Shown here: positions 38,121-51,284 of the stretch, piece after piece
Layout of the letters: the number at the start of each line of letters is the position of its first letter
How positions within the stretch are numbered: position 1 is the first letter of the stretch
From: Diploscapter coronatus
Lineage: Eukaryota; Nematoda; Chromadorea; Rhabditida; Rhabditidae
Reading direction: 5' to 3'
DNA length: 64,000 bases
NCBI GenBank assembly: GCA_964036155.1
Contig: OZ038423.1
Span: 58,357,249 to 58,421,248 of the forward strand
Made by a program: the position numbers and the translations under genes
The notes under the pieces: generated by a model
Told to the model about the DNA's origin: nothing
The model's database searches: none
What the model saw: the letters and a program-made list of their open reading frames with translations, nothing else

Positions 38121-41100
38121 ATGACGACGAATAATTCAAGCCCTGATTTTTTATACAACAACGACGTTGCAATGTCAGATCCATTTTTATCGCTCGAGAC
38201 GAATCTCGATGATATATCGGGTAACTTTTCAAATAATTACTATTTTAGACTCAAAATAACCTATTTTTAAATGGCAAATTTATATTTCAACTTGAAGTAT
38301 GCATTGTTTTGATGAATGTTGAAATTTTTAATAATTTTAGATTTCCTCCAATTCAACAGCGATGACCAGTACGATCTGGAATCCACATGGCTCGGAGGAG
38401 TGCCGACCACATCGAACCATTCTCAGCAATTCCAAACACCCAACTCTCAGATGCAGGGGAACCCTAGTTTGAGCATGACGAATGGAAATCCAGCTACCGG
38501 TGGTGGATACCAGAGAAGACCAAATCAGCATTCACCCCCTCAAGATTATTATGATCCGAATGGGTGCGTTTGTTTTATTTCAAATTTTATTTGAAAACTA
38601 TCATCACTATTTATATAATTTTCAGACTTCGAGAAGTCAGCGCTCTAGGTTCCCTGCTTCAAAATCCTCCACAACTTGATGATCCGTACAGCAACATACG
38701 GTAAAACAAGAATGCTAATAGTTTGCTTTTAAAAACTTGAGCTTTTAGGTTTTCGCCGCCAAATCTGGAGACCCAGCAGTATTCTGGTCCTGCAAGCATG
38801 TTGCCACAGTTAGCATCAACGAGTATGCCCGTCTACGAGCACGAATATAAGCCGTCTGCATTGGTGAGTTACTAAGATTTTGTTTCAAATTCTTTTTTAA
38901 TATATTATTCTTAACTTCTTATGACTGATGAAATTATCAGTGAAAGTTTATCAGAGTCGCTATTTCTTTCCCCCATTTAAACATTATTGACAGGTCACTG
39001 CGATGCGTTCATTTTATTATTGAAGAGTCTTAGGTTTATGTTCACGCCGACTTTTATTCTCGCCATTTTTATTTGTACGGAAAATTGACAGAAAATTTTA
39101 TCGTTAATGACAGATTATCTATTCGATAGATTATATCAAACACTCAAGATCAAAACTGATTTTTGGGCCCGGTGAACTCTAAAATTGTCCTTATCAGGGG
39201 CTATGAATTGCGAATCATGTCTGGCAGTGTAGAAGGAAGCGAGTTGCCCTGCTGAGATCAATTATCAATGATTTTTAGATCTCGAAAATTCTTGACGACT
39301 ATTAGACCTAGCTTTAAATATCAAGAAATATTACGCGAGATGTAGGATATCACAAAATATCTTCAAATCTAAATATATATGCACTCTCCTATCAGTATCG
39401 CAAACAATTTAAACGAATCTTTACATAGAACTAATCTTATTTACTGTCTGTACGTTTGATATCAAGAGCAAACTGTTTCCTTGCACCATTTCGATGAAAC
39501 GTCAATTTTAGAAGTTTAGCGGTCAAAACCATAACAAAAGCTTACTGAGGCAAGAAAGGGTGACTATCAGTTCTGGCCATTTCTAGCCATCTTGATTGAG
39601 CGCATGTTATTCATGTGAATTTCAAGTGAATGTTTCAATGCTTAGGAACTCTGCTGTCTATGTCCTTTTCAATTCCCAATGTGTCAACTAAACAGCTCTG
39701 ACTTATCAGCGTGATTTGACAATGCGGGGGGTGTCCATGAATTTCGCTGATAAACAAGCCGTAAAACTGGCCAATTCGATGAAATGAAACTCGAATGCTT
39801 TTTGATGAACAAATAGGAATTTTCTACGAACTATTTGAAACAAATTTTAGAAAAGTTAAAATTTTAGGTCCAACATCTACGAGCTCCAGCCATGCAGCCG
39901 TTGTCCGGGATGATGTCTCCCCCTCTAGTCCACAGCCATGCTGGAATGAATTTCAAGCAGGACCCGACCAATCAACCCACATACGACAATCTTGAAGCGC
40001 GGGACGCAATCGGTCCGATTGTCCAGCAGCCAGGAGATATCGAGTATCATCATCGCCAACAAGTCAGTCCCTGCCCGACCTATGGGAAAACGCTCTATCA
40101 GCAACAGCCAATCGACGTAACACCGACGCATCACCCTGGTCCATCCACTTCGAAGCAGAGCAATACGAAGGAGGAACTCTTGCGTTTATTGGTAAGCCTC
40201 AAAATGCTATTCTGAGTAACTTATAACTTTAGGTAAACATGTCTCCAAGCGAGTTAGAGAAGTTGAAGAACCGACGAGAGTCGGCTGCGAAGGAAAAGGC
40301 TTCGACATCAGCAGCTGGAAGTGGGTCTGTAGCAACTGCGATAGCTGCACAGCCAAAACCATCGGCTGTGGCAATGAGAATGACTCGATTGCCACGGGCC
40401 GAAGCCGTACTGCAGCAGAAGAGCGATGAAGAGCCTGACGGAAATGAGGACCTGGAAGACGATGACGAAGAAGACATGCAAGAAGCGGCGCAAGACGCCT
40501 CATCGGCACCACTAACTGCGAAGAGAGGCTAGGCTCATTACTTCTTCTCTGGAATGGAACAATAGTTTAGGACCACGAGGTGAACGCCGTACCGCTCACA
40601 ATCTGATCGAGAAGAAGTACCGGTGCTCGATCAACGACAGAATCCAGCACTTGAAACTGCTGTTGGCTGGGGAGGAGGCCAAGATGAGCAAATCTGCCAC
40701 ACTCAGGCTCGCAATCGATCACATCGCGGAGATTGAGGCGGAGAACTCGAAGTTGAAGGAGGAAGTCGTCAATCTCAGAGCATTGCTGGAATACCATCAG
40801 ATCGAAGTAGCTTTTATACAACGATAAAGTTTTATTCGATTTCTTCAGGTCACTCCCAACTCGCCAAGCCTTGCTTCCCCTCTAGCTAACTGTCATCTGT
40901 CATCGCCTCGTGTCCAGAGTCCGGATCGGAATCCAAGCATCGCCGTCAAGATGGAGCCTGGCACGAGACCCGCCAAACGGCCTAGATCTGGTTGGCTATT
41001 GTGACCATAGAACCCCCCAAAATGGCTTTCAAAAGCCACCTCAAACTATTGGTACTGTATTAGAAAGCGCAAAGTGCAGCTTCTACTTCTCACTTTTTTC

Positions 41101-43497
41101 TCTCATGATGTCATGGTGTGCAGTCCATACTAGACCTTTCCATGAAAAATAAATTTGAAGATCAAGAAGTACATGAATTTTCAGGTACAATGGACCACTC
41201 TCGAGTCACAATGTTTGCACTGATGTTTGCTGTAATGATCTGGAATCCACTTTCTCTCATTTCGATTGGAGGCACCAACGCCGCTTCGAGCACGATGGAG
41301 AAGATTCCGTCTCACGGCCGCGTTCTTGGCGAGAACGAGATCATCTTCGAGTCCTATGATTCAAATGATGAGTGGTGGAATCAGTCCGTCATTAAGCCCT
41401 GCTTCATCTGGTCCATCAACTTATTCGTCGCTTGTTGTGTGCTAATTCGACTGCTAGTTTATGGGGAGCCTGTTCAGGTATTGAAATCGCATCATTTCGG
41501 ATGGTATGAAAATATAATCCTAGGATTTCAAATCTACATCATGGACGAATTTCGTGGTCACTAGAGAACGAGCGAAGAAAGAAGTCGTGCAGGGGAATCT
41601 GAGAGAAGCTCAGCGGCAGTATGTTGAGTGCTTGCAGGTAAATTTCATTTTAGAAATAGAAGTGAAAACCTACTATTCAGATCCTGGAACGACCGTTACC
41701 ATCTTCATCCCTCGATCTGGGCCTATCTCTAGTATGGCAGATCATTCGCCACACCCTCAACTCCTTGTGGGTCGGTCGCTGGTTTGCGCGAATGCGGAGG
41801 GACTCGCTGAAGACTGTCAATGTCGTCTGCAAGAGCCATGCACATACTGCTCTGCTCTACCACAATATGCATCAGGTATTTTAGGCTGATTTATACCCCC
41901 CAACACATCACCCTTCCAGCTCCATCTTCTCGGCTACGATACTTCTGAGCATCGTGATCGTGACGTGCAACCAAATGGACTGTATTTGGCGCTTTCTGCA
42001 GTTAATCTGGCTGAGTCCGCAGGGGTGTCAAATGATGGACTGACCTCAGCAATCATGGTGCAAATCTACGTCGGAGCTGCTTTAAGATGCAGACTGTGTC
42101 TGCCCAGCTACCTTGCCCGAATGTGCTCCAGCTATTTCTACCGACGAGCCAGACGTCACTTCAGACGAGCGCCAGAAAACACCGTAACTAACTGATGAAC
42201 GTTTTTGGAAATATAATGGCTTCTAGGTCTCTGCTCTGCATTGGATTTTCCATCCAGCCGCTAAACGTTCCTTGAAAGATCCAGCGACGCTGAACAGAAT
42301 TCTTACAGCGAAACAACCGATGAAGTTGGACCCGTTCGCAGTTGAAGATCAAAGTGAATTCTATCAAACTTAACAAAAAGATGAGGGAAAAATTTAGCGA
42401 CTGCACTCGGTAGACTTCGTGGAGCGTTCAAAATCGATCTGCTAACTTTGCTCGTCCGTGAGCTGTCGGGTGAAGACACGGAGATCGATGTAGTGGACGT
42501 GTGTCATCTGCTTGTGACCATGTGCACCAAGAACACGGCTGATGTTACGAACGACAAGAGCGATACTGCTAGTAGGCCTAATTTTGGAGGGAGTAAATCA
42601 GCAGTAAGATAAATCAATTAAGAGTACATGACATCTTCCTCCATCGAAGTTGGGGATGCGGCTTGCACTTGGTGGACACATCTTCTTGCTTGCGCGATCT
42701 ACTGGAGGATGGACTCTAGTGTGAAGGCCAAGAAGCACTACTCCATTATCAGACAGTGTCCGCCACAACTACTTCAAGAGTGCGTTTCCTTACCGTCTAA
42801 CTGAAAATGAATCATATAATTTTAGCCCTCTTGCCCTGTCAGTCGGTCATGCTCTGTGCAGTAGGAAGGTGTGCTTGGATGACAGAAACACGGTGAACTT
42901 CGAAAAATTCGTCTATCTGCACGCGCGAAAGGCCCTGGAGACGCTACGGTTGTTCACTTCCAGGAATGCTCCTCATGAAGTTCAGTTCATCCAGGTACGA
43001 CACAAGACCGAATAGCTTTTTACAGAGGACAAATCTCAGGACGGCATCCGCCGTATGGCTTACGAATGGGTGATGTGCTCCATTTTGGACGCCTGGAGGG
43101 TATCTCTCAATCCATCGGTCGCCTATTGGACTCAGCCTCACAATACGAATCCTTTGGCATTCAACGTTCTGTATCAAGAAGCTTGCAACCATTACACGCT
43201 CATTCATGGACATTCTAGTGGAAATCGGGTAAGAGTTTCAGAATTCTAACAATTAAAACCGTAATCAGTTCCTCTAATAAATTTCTTTAGCTAGCAGTCT
43301 ATCAACTGACAAGTCGAATGTTGAACGGTGCAAACCCGTTGGAGACTTTCGCAGGAGTGCGGAGAGTGAAGAAGGCCCGAATGGAGGCTGTGAGTGGACG
43401 GAGTCAGATGGACAGAACGCAGCAGCCAGATGCGTTCCATCTGCATGTTCTCGACAAGCTTCATACCAGGCTAGGGGAGAAACTCATCGATCTGTGA
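38121..43497 (+). CDS. sbp-1: Sterol regulatory element-binding protein (SREBP/SBP-1)
   Basis: Membrane-tethered bHLH-zip transcription factor controlling lipid synthesis; after cleavage in the Golgi its N-terminal part enters the nucleus. About 18 exons, ~1,150-1,200 residues (human ~1,150). In order: an acidic N-terminal activation segment with LDDISDFLQF; a Gln/Pro-rich region; the bHLH from ~40575 with [13 protein letters not shown], where the Tyr is the SREBP hallmark, and [19 protein letters not shown], then a leucine zipper; a first membrane segment preceded by DHSR (site-2 protease region, DRSR in mammals) and ending WNPLSLI; a lumenal loop with GRVLGEN as a candidate site-1 protease target; a second membrane segment ([20 protein letters not shown]); and a ~550-residue regulatory domain for SCAP. 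The intron before the bHLH (40528-40570) is only 43 nt and starts GC. The intron at 38863-39868 is ~1 kb. Confidence 0.93.
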
Positions 43498-46400
43498 TTT
43501 CACGCAGATCTTATGAATCAGGAAAAATTGATCTAGAAATTTCATTTGGCAAAGAAACTGGATCAATTCTTTCTGGTTACAATTTTCTTTTTCATTTTTC
43601 GTTACAATTAGATGGACTAGATTCAAATTCGATCGAAAGATTCTTGTTATTCTTCCGCCATACCCTCATACAGCTGCTGGTTTTATGAATATTTAGCCAA
43701 ATTTCCTACTTATTTGTGCGATATTTTGCGCTCCGTAAAACATTTCTTTGCATTGATTCAAGTTCAACCCGAATTTTACCTCTAATCTTAGCCCATTTAG
43801 TTAAACTTCCGGATTTTTATTTAGCATTTTAGATTCGTTGCTCAATTCACTTACTACACATTTTGTTATCATCTTAAAAATGCAGGTTAAGAACTCTACC
43901 TTTAACAATTCAAATGATCATTATAGTTTGGTCTTCCTTGTTTGAAATGAATTATATCTGATCTAAAATCTACAATTCCAATCGGAAAGCCTTGAACCCT
44001 ATCGAAGGAAGGTCGAACTACGTCGTTAATTGCTGTAATTCACTATTTATGACACTCATTAATCACTCTTAATTTGCTATATTTAGGTCAGTTTGTATTG
44101 ACCCTATAAATGCAAATTTTCTCTAAATAAGGATCATAAATTTCGTAAAACTTCTCATTTCCGGTGGCCTTAAAATTTACATGTTTTCGTTTGTCATTGT
44201 TCTTCACGATTCTCTTTTTTTTATTTTATCCTATCAGTTTGCAACACGTTTTCTAAAAATCTTTAATAAATTTAACATACGCTATAAAGAATTACTTTTA
44301 CATCGGAAGATTTTGAAGCTACAAAATGTCGTCTGTGTAAATACTATATTAAAAGGAATATTGGCGAAGATCAGCTTTTGAAACATAAGCTTTCGCAAAG
44401 ATATTATCCAAGATCATGCTAGAATCATTAGGCATACAACTTTACAACGCTTCTAACTCATTTAGACTAGATTGAATCTAACCAAAGGTTTCTTTCATAT
44501 CCCTTGTACTCTCCACAATTCATTTAGACACCCGCGTACGCTTTCCTTTGTAGCTATTATGTCATTTTCATTTCACAACGTTTTCATTCATTAACTGAGG
44601 CTGTAAACATTAAATGTTTTATCTGAATATAATAATTTGAAGAGATGGCAAAAAGTCGGAAGGTGTAGTGAAATTGAATGTGTGGGGTTAGTGAAACGTG
44701 AAGTGGCTCTTGTTGAAGTGTCTCTTGGCACGGTCATTTTGTGTGTGTGTGTGGATCTCATGCTGGTTTTCCTTCCTTTTGTCGAAAGAATTCCTTTGTC
44801 CGTACAGCCATTTGCTTGTGATTTACCAAATACTCGTTTATCTGCCTGTCTAGACTATCTTCGCTTCGCACTATCTCTGACGAATTCAAGCTTCCCTTTC
44901 CTAGTTTCTTAGAGAAAATGCCTGCCCATTTTCCGTCTTTCTTTGGATAGGCTTTGGCTTTCCCCTAAACATGTATCTTTCGCTTCTAACATTTTTGTCT
45001 TGAGATCGCCCAATTTGAGACCTAATCATCAACTTCCCTTGGGAATATTTCTCGAGATCCCTTAAAACGCGTCGATGAATCAGAAGCGTTCCGATTTCAA
45101 GCACTTCTTCTGAAATCAGTGTGAATTGGATTATTTCCGAAACTTTTTTCCCAGTCGTTGGCCGTAATTTTTGCAGAAAGTTTAGTCTACCATAGATTTT
45201 AAACTTTCACTATTTTGCAGATCTGTCGAATCACGTAAAGAAAATGCATATAACGAGCATCTTTTAAAGTATGAAATTCTCTAGCTTGCTTCTGTACCGA
45301 AGATGCTATAAATATGAAATCTCTCTACAAGTTCATAAGATTACCTTCTAAACATTGCTCATTCTTTATTCCGACTTTTTTTTTATCGAATCATTCCCAT
45401 TTTGACGATAAGGTCTAAAAGTCTCGGAGTGCATATCAAAATTTAGTGGATTATAAAAATTCCTTTCAGAAATGATCATTTTATAATTTATATCGTTTGT
45501 TATCAGATTATGATCACATTTTTCTGACAATAGAGTTTACAAATCTCAAGGTGTATGTGAGAATTTTGCGAATATGAATCATTCAAACTCGATGTGTTGT
45601 GTGTGAGTTTACATTATGCGCAAGACATGGACAAGAGTTTTGGGAGGAGCGGGAAAAAGACAGGAAGCAAGTGTGTTCATCCGATTGTTTGAATTTGAAT
45701 GCTGAACGACGACATTTTTGCTACGCATCCGATTATGCTTATTGTAACGAAAAGGAGAGAGAATTGGTCAGAGAAATGGAAAAACTGAGAAAGGTGTTGA
45801 ATAAAATTGTTGCAAAGTTGCTAGCGGTCAAGTTCGGATTCTTTTTTTTTTTTGAACTAATCTAGGGGTAATTTGGTTATTCTATCTCTTCTCCTTTTCT
45901 ATTTTAATTTTAATTTTTTTCTTTCTAAGTATGTTCACTTTCTTGAAAAATTCTAAGAACTGTAATCTAATTGAGTTTAGATCATCTTGCAAAAACAGCA
46001 GCTCTTGGGTGGTCAAAAAGTAGAGAAAGTAAAGAGTGGGCGTGGGCAGGATATTTTGAGGATGACGAGATCTTTATGAAGAGATGAAATACAAAGACTA
46101 AGGCGGATTTCCGGACGTTCGGGATTCGTTTTTATTGCACGAAAATGAAAGTTCGCCTTGGTCGCAGCTATAAAATCGGAGAAATTACATCTGTTGAGAC
46201 GGATTTTTGAATTATTCACCTTTCTTTATTCTTGACGATATTATCTTCATTTCGTCATCAGTTATGAACAATTTGATCTTCACTAAGTAAATTCTAAGTC
46301 TCAAATTTTTATTTTTCAATAATTATCACTTTCATGTCATTTCGTACGTCATCCTTTTATCGCCCCCAAAGGACTGTTATCATCAATTTGCCGTTGGCTA

Positions 46401-49400
46401 TCCGATCCCCAGCCACATCAAATCCCCCCGATCTCGATATCTCGTTTTATCGCGCAATCGAGAATTGCATTTTCCTTGCCTTATCTCCACTCTCATTTGT
46501 CACTTTTTTGTCTTTCGACAGATTTATGATTCTCATACAGATCTAGGCAGGGCTTAAGCCAGATCAGTCGAGCGTATCCCCTTAGGGTAAAATATACCGC
46601 TAAAATGCTCATGCCTACCTCTTTATGTATTACTCTTTCATAGACAATTTTTCTTGGGTAACCCTCCCCCTAAAATTCTCCATCTCAGATGAAAAGCTAC
46701 TCCTAAGGTCTGTTCTCATATCAATTTTTTCTCTGTAATTCTCTCGCCTCTATTTTTATCATCTACCCATTATCAAGCCTGATGATGCCCATATTCGGTA
46801 AGGGCTTTTATCTCTGTTTGTATCATTCTTTCTCATCTCCAGTTGGTCGTTTTCTTGTTTATTTTCTGTTTTTATTCCTAAAAACTGACGAAAATTTCTC
46901 CCTAACGCTAATTTTTCTAGAAATCTCCTAAATTTTCTTTATCTCTAACTTTCTCCATCTTTTTCTTCATAGATTTCACCTCTGGCCCTTTCACTATCCC
47001 TTCTTTTTTCTCTGATTCTCGCTTCAGCCACATTTCCATAACAGTCCATCAGGCTTGCTAATGTCATTCTTCCATTCATTGTCGGATTTTCCTTTAAGAA
47101 ATATCTCCAACCTGCCTTTCTTGGCGTCTTTACCTCCATTATTCAAGGATATATTTTCCTCTCGCATTTTCCTGGAGACTTTCTCCTTGTCTCTAATTTG
47201 TATTCTCTGCTCCTTTCTATGTAAAATTTTCCATCTTCACTTTCTAGTTTCAAAAATGGCGGCATGAAGACGTGGTCTTTCATATTTTCTTTTTAAATTC
47301 GTTTTTTTCCTATCTAAAAGCATAAAATTTGATAACCTAAAAACCTTAGCTTACACACATTTGTCCATTATATAATCATTCCTAACCTAGAAAATTGGGT
47401 TAGCTATTCATTTACCATTGCATTCTAATTCGATTACTTTCATTATCTTCTGTTCTTTCCGAAAACTCTCGAGATTCAATTCACAGAATCAGCTGAATTG
47501 TAAAAAGCCTCGAGTTTTCTTGTTTCAACGAATTTTCTGCTGGCCGACAGCCAAATTCACTAAATCCATCGAGTCGTCGCTCCACTTGACCCTCATACGG
47601 AAGATTCTCACGTACAAATAGGAAAAACAGCGCAGAAACAGAAGCAGATGACGATGATCCAAGGACGATGCTTTCTATTTTATTTGCATGAATTCCTGCA
47701 AAAATAAAAAATAGCTGCAAGCCGTCACGAGACGGAATTCCTATTCTAATTTCTCTGAAAATTTAGGTTCTGGAATTCTAGATTATTTGAAAAAATTTTT
47801 ACTTAAAAAATTAGAAGAAGACAAAAAGTGAAGAGAGATCATTTAAATTTTTAATTTATGAAGCATTTTCTGACTTTAAAACTGCATATTTTTCTAAGAA
47901 GACAAAATATCCAGGAAAAAAGTAGTCAAGCATGAAAAAAGTAGACTGTAAGGGGGAATATCGCCCATGAAGAATAGCGAATGAAATACATCGAACGTCA
48001 CAAATCCTCTCTGCCTGAATGAGAACGACTTTGCCAATTCGCAGGAAAACTCTAGTCACTCAGTTAGTCATTGAATCTGCCTACTGGACGAAGAAGATCA
48101 ACTATATTTCGTTCCTATTTTACTTCCTACTTTTTGTTAGACTACCTCCTTAAGTATATTATTATATTTGCTTTAATACTTAGCATTTACTATTTTATTA
48201 ATTCAAACAGTAGAACTCTAATTAGATCTTCTTTTTGAGTACCTATTTTTCTTAGTTGAATGATTTAAAATTTTATTGATTCTTAAATCCATATGATTAG
48301 GTTTAAATGGACTATCTTGGACTGCTTCCAGATGTTAAATCCTCAAGATCTTCATCAATGAAAGTTTAGGATTAGAACCGTTTTTTCTGCTGCTAAATTC
48401 CCTCCAACAGACATCGGATTTTCCATTCTTCGTTCTTTCGCAGAAATTTTGTACTGGAACAACGCCTTTAATCTCCATTTGACTTCGTTAGATTTCGTTT
48501 CTTGCTAGAGATAGTATTTTCTAAGAATTCGAACCTTAATGAAACCTTAAATGGGGGTGTTCATAAGAAATTTTCCATTAATATCTGCCAAAGATTAGGT
48601 AGAGTTGTAGTTTGAGGAATCGGGATTGTGTTTTATACTCTGAACCTATTAACCTATTATTCCTCGAGATTTCAAGTTTACAAAAACTTTTATCCAAAGT
48701 TTTTCTTTGTCCGCACGAAACATCACAGCGAAGATCGGTATGCTTCGGCACTTGAGGCTGGCATTTTCAAGAGCGACGATAGGTGTCCATTGCATCGCTT
48801 CTTTCAGCGCTTTTTTCCATGCTGTCTTTCGATGCCTAAACATCAGATATTGTCATCGTCTTTGTTTTCTGCGTGTTTGACAGCAGATTTTGTACCTTTT
48901 TCTTCTGATGTAAAAAGACGCAAACTGCGTTTTCTCCAAGATGCTTTGATCATGCAATTTTAATGATGAAAAATGCATGTATCTGTCAGAAAGCCACTTT
49001 TATACGTTACTTCTTGGGCAATTGATAAAGGTAGCACGATGAAGTGTCTAAATAGCAAAATTTCAAAAACCTATGGTGCACTACTTTTATTAAGTGACGT
49101 TATTTTATTTCTGGTATAAAGTGTTCATGTCAATTTCTTTCTATTACAATCGTCTCGGAATCAAACAAATTGGTTGGTTGGGTCTTTCTGACGATTTGAC
49201 GATTTGCGCGCATTCCGCAGTCGCTTCATTATCTCTTGCCATCTCTCGACTTGCCCATTTCGCATATATCGTCTCTTTGCACGAGTCTTGATGCCGTATC
49301 GTAGCCGTCGTTCCATCTTTCTCTTTTCTCTTCTGGACATGCCAGTTTTCTTCTTATCGCTTCCAGCTTTTCCCTGTTTCTCTTATTCTCTTCATTCCCA

Positions 49401-50069
49401 GTATCTTTTTCAGATACAGTTGAAGTTTCGAGAGAAAATCCCTCTTTTGCGGCCGATTTTCTCACCCAAATCCCGTCTAGAAGATATCAGTTCTTGGCAA
49501 GCTTACATAGTCAACAAACAGCAATCGATTTAGATTATTATTATTTTCTAAAATTAAATAACCATTAGAATTTGTTTAAACAATTATTTCTTAACAATCT
49601 TAAACTATTTTCATCTGACGACAAGTTTTTTTGATTCAATGGACCTGAATTTTGTTTTTTCCTAGATCTATGAAATTTAAAAAAGAAAAAACTCAGCTTC
49701 AGAAACCTAGGAAAAACATAGTTTTTGGAACACCACGGAAGCGTTCTCCGTAAGCCAAATGCTAAATGCTGAGTGTCGAGGAAAAGAGAAAAATATGTGA
49801 AATGGGCACTTTAGATGTGAATCTTCTAATATCTAATCCCATCCAAGCAAATCTAAGCCACTTCTTCATGAAATCGATCCTTCCCACTTCCCCGCTACGC
49901 TTCTGCCTGTTTTGTTTCATAAACTTTGGCAAATTCTTTCAGATTACAGTATCTCTTATGTTTATCATAGATTTTTTTCGAATTATTTTCTGGAGATTTG
50001 AATTTTTCATTTTTTTATGATCATGCCATTTTAGGCTGTTATAATTTTGCAATTGCATTATTTTCAGAG
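43498..50069. other. 6.5 kb without a supported gene; plus strand pyrimidine-rich
   Basis: No exon chain is supported. The plus strand is visibly rich in T and C through most of 44-49.5 kb, giving chance open frames of Phe/Ser/Leu on plus and Lys/Glu/Arg on minus. A (GT)n tract lies at ~44741-44755. One purine-rich, coding-like frame interrupts the trend (see 45578-45865). The region could be 3' flank of SREBP, an unspliced long 5' intron of the GILT gene, or a noncoding transcript. Confidence 0.5.
45578..45865 (+). CDS. Orphan open frame, Cys- and charge-rich (doubtful)
   Basis: About 95 codons without an early ATG. The translation has a Cys-rich start (CVVCEFTLCARHGQ), a charged stretch (FWEEREKDRKQVC), a second Cys cluster (SSDCLN, HFCYASDYAYC) and a heptad-like helix (ERELVREMEKLRKVLNKIV). 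It stands out because it is purine-rich within a pyrimidine-rich region. No clear acceptor precedes it and its end runs into a T-run. It may be an isolated exon, a pseudogene piece, or chance. Confidence 0.25.
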   Translation: MIQTRCVVCEFTLCARHGQEFWEEREKDRKQVCSSDCLNLNAERRHFCYASDYAYCNEKERELVREMEKLRKVLNKIVAKLLAVKFGFFFFFELI

Positions 50070-51284
50070 ATGCTAATAATATTGTTGCTAGCAATTCCCT
50101 TTGTGGCCGCGCAGCAAGTGAATGTGACGATCTTCACCGAATCCCAATGTCCCTATTGCACAAAGTTGCTGAGAGAACAAATTTGGCCATTTTACGTCAC
50201 TCGACCAGGCATTATGAATTTACAAGTAAGCAAATTGTCCCCCAGATAATGTTTACCCTAAAATTTAAGATAGTTGCCTTCGGAAAGGGCAACTGCGATT
50301 ACGACTACAATCGAAATTTCCACTGCAAGTGTATGCACGGCCCGACGGAATGCGATCTGAACCGATTGCAAAATTGTGCCATGTCGGTAAGTCTTAGTTT
50401 TTATTATTACTGACAATTCAAATAAAATAAAATTTGATTCTTTACTTATTAAAAGTCATAGAAATCTAGGTCGGCAAAAATTTATGTGTTTTTGTACCAT
50501 GCTAGATTCTGAATTCGAACGGAAATAGTACGAAGGCTGAAACTGAATGTAAATGCGAAATTTCGGCAGAAAAATGCCGCCGCGCACCGTTTTGTCGCTG
50601 TTGATTTTTCTAGCGATATTCTCTCAGTCGAGTTTTTTATGGCTCATCTAAAAATCCTCGCAGAAAACCATTAATAAAGTCCGTATCCGGTTTAAATGAT
50701 AGGTGAATTCGTGATTTTGCAGTATTTCCCCCGTCGACATCTGGGCTTGGTTACCTGCATTCAAGGTCTCAAGACGCTCCGAGAGGCATTCGGCAAATGT
50801 CTTAGCAGGCTGTCGCCCAGAACGCAACAGTAAGAACTTGGACTTCTAGGGAAAGAATTATAAAATTAACCGAAATAGAGCGAATAAAAAAATTTAGAAA
50901 TGTAGAAATTTTCAGAAGTTTATTTTCATCCTAAGATAATGAAAAGGACAGTCCAAATTTAGTACGAAAGAAAAATTACTAAAGTTCACATTTTATTCAA
51001 CACATTATGGTTCACAAGTACATTCAATAACAGAGCTTAATGAAGATCAAAATTATTTCATTTCAGGAAACTAATTGAATGCTCGACCACACAAACCGGC
51101 GAATTGTTGAGTTACTACAGTATGGTTAATACGCATAGGGCTGGCGTTAGGGTAAAAATTCGGAAAAAATCTCGAGTCTATAAAAAAAGTTTAGATTTGG
51201 CCAACAATGTACGTGAATGGTGTATTTTTCGATAGGAATTATCCGGTGGAAACGAAAATCTGTGAGAATACAGACTGGTGCTAA
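50070..51284 (+). CDS. GILT-like thiol reductase
   Basis: Gamma-interferon-inducible lysosomal thiol reductase family: reduces disulfides of proteins entering the endosome or lysosome. Exon 1 is 50070-50225; further exons start at ~50270, ~50723 and ~51067, and the last ends in TAA at 51284. A signal peptide (MLIILLLAIPFVAAQ) is followed by NVTIFTESQCPYC, where CPYC is the CxxC active site, and then by the GILT signature C-x-H-G-x2-E-C-x2-N-x4-C, seen as CMHGPTEC and the following NRLQNC. The C-terminal part has IWPTMYVNGV, matching the cis-Pro strand of the thioredoxin fold. The ATG comes 2 bp after an acceptor (TTTTCAG), as expected for trans-splicing. About 210 residues. Nematodes usually have several GILT-like genes. 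Confidence 0.92.

Noticed and set aside
48628..48963. 111-codon plus-strand frame
   Set aside because: No acceptor, donor or family motif; composition follows the local T/C skew.
49229..49465. Charged minus-strand frame (Lys/Glu/Arg-rich)
   Set aside because: It is what a pyrimidine-rich plus strand gives when read in reverse; no splice context.
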